From the NCBI GenBank assembly GCA_035628995.1, contig DASPIR010000002.1, forward strand, positions 1 to 64,000: 64,000 nucleotides of DNA, written 5' to 3'. The notes below the pieces were generated by a model, which saw only the letters and a list, made by a program, of their open reading frames with translations, had not been told where the DNA came from and made no database searches. Source of the DNA: Clostridia bacterium (GTDB taxonomy: Bacteria; Bacillota; Clostridia; Lutisporales; Lutisporaceae). The position numbers were made by a program, and so were the translations under genes. Below are positions 59,683 to 64,000 of this stretch, in pieces. Position 1 is the stretch's first letter; each line of letters opens with the position of its first letter.

Positions 59683-60912
59683 ATGAAAAAACTATCATTG
59701 TCCACTAAAATTTTAATTGGTCTTATTCTTGGTATTATCGTTGGGCTTACTCTTCAAGGTTCGGTTGACTTTGTTAATACTTGGATCAAACCCTTCGGTA
59801 CGGTTTTTCTGAATGCTATTAAAATGGTCACTCCCCCGTTAGTACTGGCCTCAATCATCCTGGGAACGGCATCCATGGGTGACCCTAAAACCCTGGGGCG
59901 AGTTGGCGGCAAAACTATGCTGTTCTATCTTTTTAGCGCTACATTGGCCACTATTGTTGGTTTGGTTGTAGCCCATATCGTGAACCCCGGTCTTGGTTTG
60001 ACCATTCCCGTGGGTACTACGTATACTGCAAAGGAACCGGTTAGCATGGTCCAAACCCTTCTTAACATGATTCCGACCAACCCTTTCGCCTCTTTGGCTA
60101 ACGGAGACATGCTGCAGATAATCGTTTTTGCACTGCTTGTTGGCTGCGGCATAACTGTAGGCGGAGAAAAAACGAGACTTGTTAAGGATATCTGCGAGGC
60201 CTTTAATGAGGTTATGTTCAAAATCGTTGGTTTCATAATGTATCTTGCTCCGTTCTTTATTTTCTGTTTGATCGTTCCTGTGTGTGCGACGAACGGTCCC
60301 AAAATTCTACTTCCACTGTTAAAGGTTGTTTTAGCCGTCTTCTTTGCCTGCGCTATTTATGGTCTAGTATTTTATGGCGCATATGTCAAATACCTTGGTC
60401 ACTTTGGCTGGAGGAAATGGTTGAAGGGTTTTGCTCCTGCAATGTTGGTTGCTTTCTCTACTTCCAGCAGCAACGCGACCCTGCCGGTTTCCCTGAAGTG
60501 TACCCAGGAAAACCTTGGTGTCAGCAAAGAAGTCAGCAGCTTCTGCCTCTGCGTAGGCGCTACTGTTAACATGGACGGAACAGCTATCTATCAGGGAATT
60601 TGTGCTCTGTTTATCGCTCAGATTTATGGTATCGACCTTTCCATAGCACAGCAGGCCACTGTTGTCTTTACCGCTGTGCTGGCATCTATTGGTACTGCCG
60701 GCGTTCCCGGTGCCGGATTGATCATGCTGACCATGGTTATGCAGTCGGTTGGGCTGCCCATGGAAGGCCTTGCTCTGATTGCCGGTATTGACCGTGTACT
60801 CGATATGATCAGAACGACTGTCAACGTCATGGGTGACGCTGTTTGTGCCGTTATTGTCCAAGATGGAGAAAACAAACGAATTGTCAAAGAAGCAAAGAGT
60901 GTTGTTGCATAG
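59683..60912 (+). CDS. Dicarboxylate/amino acid:cation symporter (DAACS family)
   Basis: A 409-aa membrane symporter for glutamate, aspartate or C4-dicarboxylates driven by sodium or protons. The family serine-rich loop STSSSNATLPVS and the NMDGTAIYQG motif that binds sodium and substrate are present, as are eight helices and two re-entrant hairpins. ATG 59683 is chosen on spacing from GGAGGTG. The gene uses more C-ending codons than its neighbours (an impression, not counted), which may suggest transfer. A strong terminator follows. Confidence 0.93.
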   Translation: MKKLSLSTKILIGLILGIIVGLTLQGSVDFVNTWIKPFGTVFLNAIKMVTPPLVLASIILGTASMGDPKTLGRVGGKTMLFYLFSATLATIVGLVVAHIVNPGLGLTIPVGTTYTAKEPVSMVQTLLNMIPTNPFASLANGDMLQIIVFALLVGCGITVGGEKTRLVKDICEAFNEVMFKIVGFIMYLAPFFIFCLIVPVCATNGPKILLPLLKVVLAVFFACAIYGLVFYGAYVKYLGHFGWRKWLKGFAPAMLVAFSTSSSNATLPVSLKCTQENLGVSKEVSSFCLCVGATVNMDGTAIYQGICALFIAQIYGIDLSIAQQATVVFTAVLASIGTAGVPGAGLIMLTMVMQSVGLPMEGLALIAGIDRVLDMIRTTVNVMGDAVCAVIVQDGENKRIVKEAKSVVA

Positions 60913-60945
60913 TAAATATCGCTCCGGTTTGGAGTGCGAATAAGT

Positions 60946-60973
60946 AAAAAAAGCGGCGAAAGCCGCTTTTTTT
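60946..60973. terminator. Bidirectional terminator
   Basis: AAAAAAAGCGGC (60946-60957), GAAA loop, GCCGCTTTTTTT (60962-60973). Shared by the symporter and the convergent CAP-domain gene. Confidence 0.95.
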
Positions 60974-61931
60974 ATCTTCCAATGAAGGTTTGAGTGTAGA
61001 TGTTGCTTCCATTGCCTTTGGGAGCTATACCGACTCCAAGATCTGTGAAGTTGGGATTTAATATATTCTTCTTATGGCCTTCTGAGTTCATCCATGCCTG
61101 AAAGGCTGCATCAGCGCTCTGATTCATAGCGATGTTCTCTCCTGCATACATATAGCTTACATTATTGGCTTTCAGCATATCAAAAGGCGAGCCGTAAGTT
61201 GGAGACTGGTGACTGAAGTAATTTTTATTAACCATATCTTGTGATTTCATCCTAGCCAATTTTGTACAATCTGCGTTAGAAGCCAGCGGTTTAGCACCTG
61301 TCTTTGCTCTTTCCGCATTAACCAGCTGAAGTATCCTTGATTCATCAGAAGACATTGTGCCTGATCCGGCTGCTGTAGTCCCTGCTCCGGTAGTCCCTGC
61401 TCCGGTAGTCCCTGCTCCAGTCGTGCCTCCCCCAGTAGTAGTCCGTGGTGTGGGAGCGGGAGTTACAGTTCCTGTGCCTGTTGTCATATTTGTGTTAGTT
61501 GCTGTGCCAGCGCCAGCGCCAGCGGGTTTTGCACTTGCCGCAGGTATGCATCCGATTTTACCACTATCGGGCATTTTTATAACATACCAGCCATCGAGCT
61601 TTCCAAGAGCCCTGATTTTTTGATCGGAAGTGACTTTTCCTATGGATGAGTAATTTGTTCCCGCACCGGTTCTTACATTACAACTGCCACCATTAATTGT
61701 GAGATTGCTGAAGTCTACCATCTCATAAGTAGCTGATATCATATTGTCACCTGTAGTATTCCCTGTTCTGCCGACTACATTGTTTGGAACGACAGGGGTG
61801 TTTGGTGCCACTTGGTTATTGGGGTCTGTCTGGATGTACCTTCTTGCAGGCTGATAGGTACAGCCACTGAGTATAGAAATGAGCATAAGCATTATAACCA
61901 TTGCGGAGATAAGAATCTTGAATTTTTTCAT
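60972..61931 (-). CDS. CAP-domain lipoprotein with SH3b domain
   Basis: A 319-aa exported protein. A lipobox (ILSGC, Cys near residue 24) indicates a lipoprotein. Residues ~75-132 resemble a bacterial SH3 domain (NVRTGAGTNYSSIGKV), followed by a low-complexity Thr/Gly/Ala linker (GAGTTGAGTTGAGTT), then a C-terminal CAP/SCP domain with YFSHQSPTYGSPFDML, GENIAMNQ and GHKKNILNPNFTDLGVG. Many sporulating Bacillota have such YkwD-like proteins; function is unknown. Start ATG behind AAGGAGGGAA. Confidence 0.92.
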   Translation of the reverse strand: MKKFKILISAMVIMLMLISILSGCTYQPARRYIQTDPNNQVAPNTPVVPNNVVGRTGNTTGDNMISATYEMVDFSNLTINGGSCNVRTGAGTNYSSIGKVTSDQKIRALGKLDGWYVIKMPDSGKIGCIPAASAKPAGAGAGTATNTNMTTGTGTVTPAPTPRTTTGGGTTGAGTTGAGTTGAGTTAAGSGTMSSDESRILQLVNAERAKTGAKPLASNADCTKLARMKSQDMVNKNYFSHQSPTYGSPFDMLKANNVSYMYAGENIAMNQSADAAFQAWMNSEGHKKNILNPNFTDLGVGIAPKGNGSNIYTQTFIGR

Positions 61932-62136
61932 TAACTATTTCCCTCCTTAGAAATTATGTTCTGTTATTATTGACAAATTTAAATGCATATTTATATTTTG
62001 ATAATAAAGACAAAAAATTATTGACACTTATCCTGCCAATTTTTACAGAATGACTATAAAGGAAGGAAGAAAAGAAAAAGTATAGAATTAATTATATAGC
62101 GGTTTTGAACTTTTTTTAAAACAGGGGGAGAGATGT

Positions 62137-62655
62137 GTGAGTATTCTTTTACAAGCTTTATTTATATTTATCGCAAGAATCATAGACGTTTCTATAGGTA
62201 CCATGAGAACTATACTGCTGGTTAAAGGACATAGAAGGATTGCATCTGTACTTGGATTTTTTGAGGTGATGATTTATCTTATAGTATTGGGAAAGGTAGT
62301 AGGAAATATTAACAAGCCGGTACTCATAATCGCTTACTGTCTCGGCTATGCTACAGGAAATATAATCGGAAGCAAGATAGAAGAGAAGCTGTCCATAGGA
62401 CGATTGGTTGCCCAGGTAATAGTAAAGGAAATGTTGGAGGAGCTAGTTCAGAGTCTAAGAGATGCAGGTTTTGGGGTTACTATTTTCGAAGGTGAGGGCA
62501 AGGAAGGAAAAAGCTACATGTTGAATATAATATTGGACAGAAAGAAGATAAGAAAACTTTATGAAATAATTGACGGCTGTGATTGCGGTGCTTTTATAAC
62601 CACAATGGATGTCAGGTCATCCTTGGGAGGGTATTTTCAGCCTAAGAAGATGTAG
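62137..62655 (+). CDS. DUF2179/UPF0316 membrane protein
   Basis: A 172-aa protein with three N-terminal membrane helices (residues ~1-75) and a soluble C-terminal DUF2179 domain (YMLNIILDRKKIRKLYEII, AFITTMDVRSS). This matches the UPF0316 group, of unknown function; related domains have been suggested to bind nucleotides. Starts at GTG 62137 behind GGGGGAGAG. Its 3' end overlaps the convergent EamA gene by 14 bases. Confidence 0.87.
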   Translation: MSILLQALFIFIARIIDVSIGTMRTILLVKGHRRIASVLGFFEVMIYLIVLGKVVGNINKPVLIIAYCLGYATGNIIGSKIEEKLSIGRLVAQVIVKEMLEELVQSLRDAGFGVTIFEGEGKEGKSYMLNIILDRKKIRKLYEIIDGCDCGAFITTMDVRSSLGGYFQPKKM

Positions 62656-63538
62656 TATCTTCTTCAGAGAGTGTTTTATCTTTTTTTAGCCATTGCAGCT
62701 CTGAAATGAGCATTGCTGCTACTATGAACATACCGCCGATGATTCCCTTGACGCCGATCACCTCTCCTAATACAAGGAAGGAGGTCAGAGCTCCGAACAC
62801 CGGTTCCATTGTAAAGATTAGCGCAATATGTGCTGCCGGAGTGAACTTTTGTGTAGTAGTCTGCATCCAGAAGGCAAAGGCTGTACAAAGCACCGCCGAG
62901 AACATCAAGGACCAGAAGCTGGGCGTTGACATCCCTGCAGGGAAGGGCTCAAATATAACAGCGAAAATCATTCCGAATACCGATACGAAGAACAGCTGTA
63001 TAATAGCAAGAAGTGTAGTATCATATTTTTGAACATAGGTTCCTGTGAATAAAAGCTGCCAGGCATAGCATACAGAGCATAATATGGTCAGGAAATCTCC
63101 AAGGTTGAAATTGAAATCACTGCCGTTATAGGACAGCAGAAATAGGCCCATAGTAGCTGTGAGTACGCTTATTATTGTCTTTAATTTCAATTTTGCTTTA
63201 AGGTAAAATATTGAGAATATAGGCACAACAAGTACTGCAAGACCGGAGAAAAAGCTGGATTTTGAGGCGGTGGTATACTGTATGCCTACAGTCTGAAGAG
63301 CATAGGTTGCAAAAAGCAGTGAGGACAGTACTAACGCCGGTTTTACCAAGTCCATACTCAAATCTTTGAGCTTCTTATGAAAAAGAATTGCCAGCAGTAT
63401 GCTTGCTACAGCAAACCTGAATCCGATATGATAGTATGGTGTCATGGTTAGAAGAGCTATTTTGGTTGCAGGAAAGCCTGCTCCCCAGAATATAGTAACA
63501 AGCAGCAGAGCAAGGTCTGCCTTTGTAGATTTTTTCAT
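62642..63538 (-). CDS. EamA family (DMT) transporter
   Basis: A 298-aa drug/metabolite transporter with ten predicted helices formed from two EamA repeats (WGAGFPATKIALL at the start of the first, FAFWMQTTTQKF in the second, TMEPVFGALTSFLVLGE). Export of an amino acid or metabolite is expected; the substrate is unknown. Start ATG 63538, preceded on its strand by GGGAGACAT. The tail is polar. Confidence 0.9.
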   Translation of the reverse strand: MKKSTKADLALLLVTIFWGAGFPATKIALLTMTPYYHIGFRFAVASILLAILFHKKLKDLSMDLVKPALVLSSLLFATYALQTVGIQYTTASKSSFFSGLAVLVVPIFSIFYLKAKLKLKTIISVLTATMGLFLLSYNGSDFNFNLGDFLTILCSVCYAWQLLFTGTYVQKYDTTLLAIIQLFFVSVFGMIFAVIFEPFPAGMSTPSFWSLMFSAVLCTAFAFWMQTTTQKFTPAAHIALIFTMEPVFGALTSFLVLGEVIGVKGIIGGMFIVAAMLISELQWLKKDKTLSEEDTTSS

Positions 63539-63629
63539 TTATATGTCTCCCGTATAAGTATTTGAAAGCATTCATAGAATTAATTGTACAGTATGCAATG
63601 CTAAATATCAACTTGAGTATACTTTTATG

Positions 63630-63658
63630 TTGACACAATAATACTATGATTATATAAT
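63630..63658 (+). promoter_or_regulatory. Consensus promoter of the Tyr T-box transcript
   Basis: TTGACA (63630-63635), 17-base spacer, TATAAT (63653-63658): full sigma-A consensus. Confidence 0.92.
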
Positions 63659-63682
63659 AAATCTAACTAAATTTTTAATGGT

Positions 63683-63971
63683 AATGATGGGGATAAGTAA
63701 TTTGTGGATGCTTATGTGCAGCTCTGGAACAACAGACTGTGCAGCGAGAGAGTCGGCGGAAGGTGCAAGCCGGCAGCATAAGCTTATGAAATACACCTCT
63801 GAACTGCGGGCTGAAAGATATCGAGTAGGTCTTGCCGGAAGCTTCCTCCGTTATAAAGGGAAGGGAATATGTAAGTATTCTAAAGAGGGTTTTGCAGATT
63901 GTGCTTTAATGCAAGACCAATTAGGGTGGTACCGCGAGCCATTCGTCCCTTTGTGGATGAATGGCTTTTTT
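63683..63971 (+). promoter_or_regulatory. T-box riboswitch, specifier UAC (Tyr)
   Basis: A complete T-box leader. Stem I begins near 63683; the specifier is UAC at 63792-63794, found by aligning the following ACCTCTGAACTG with GCCCCTGAACTG of the Met T-box. The T-box bulge AGGGTGGTACCGCG is at 63923-63936. The terminator GCCATTC (63938-63944) / GAATGGC (63959-63965) with T run competes with the antiterminator. Expected to respond to uncharged tRNA-Tyr. Confidence 0.9.
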
Positions 63972-63990
63972 GATTTCTATAATATTAATA

Positions 63991-64000
63991 TAGGAGGTAA
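63991..64000 (+). promoter_or_regulatory. Ribosome binding site of the next gene (outside window)
   Basis: The window ends in TAGGAGGTAA, a strong Shine-Dalgarno sequence 20 bases after the T-box terminator. The start codon lies just outside; the T-box identity suggests tyrS. Confidence 0.8.

Overview
The window looks like a chromosomal segment from a low-GC, spore-forming anaerobe of the Bacillota, most likely class Clostridia. Evidence: sporulation and germination genes (ytvI-like, cwlD, spmA/spmB, a yabE-like gene), an oxygen-sensitive class I [4Fe-4S] fumarase in two subunits, a 2[4Fe-4S] ferredoxin, T-box leaders, AT-rich intergenic DNA, strong Shine-Dalgarno sites and frequent GTG/TTG starts. 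I cannot name a species.

Layout. (1) 1-690: end of an rRNA operon (23S 3' end, 5S, terminator) plus decayed copies of the 5S 3' end. (2) 945-11988: a sensor kinase, ytvI, fumarase, a yaaO-like decarboxylase, then the conserved origin-side set known from Bacillus (darA-yaaR-holB-ricT-yabB-rsmI-abrB), with a ferredoxin gene and a small DUF1858-like gene inserted. The DUF1858-like gene has an in-frame TGA where a CxxC motif should end, followed by a good SECIS-like hairpin, so it is probably a selenoprotein. (3) 12-21 kb: cwlD, a Rieske-tailed oxidoreductase, an amidohydrolase, pepT, a secreted M6 protease and spmAB. (4) 21-33 kb: a catabolic island (FGGY kinase, M81 protein, DeoR-type regulator, class V aminotransferase, complete oligopeptide-type ABC importer). 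It is bracketed by a 51-bp direct repeat of the end of spmB, and the right copy sits in a decayed spmB fragment. (5) 33-44 kb: the conserved set resumes (T-box-metG, tatD, radical SAM, yabE, rnmV, rsmA), then a repeat-rich acidic protein and a rodA-type gene. (6) 44-48 kb: argG-argH and an argC paralog under near-identical promoters with overlapping ArgR-like boxes. (7) 48-63.5 kb: Na/Pi symporter, a CPBP/M1 peptidase fusion, alkaline phosphatase, Crp-type regulator, phosphodiester glycosidase, trmB, dicarboxylate symporter, CAP-domain lipoprotein, DUF2179 protein and an EamA transporter. (8) 63.6 kb to end: a consensus promoter and a T-box whose specifier reads UAC (Tyr), so a tyrosyl-tRNA synthetase gene should start just beyond the window.

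Strongest leads: the probable selenocysteine gene at 11519-11710, the spmB-bracketed island at 21-33 kb, a 244-bp branched palindromic element at 58521-58764, the ArgC-like protein lacking its catalytic cysteine, and several hairpins that overlap ribosome binding sites or promoters.
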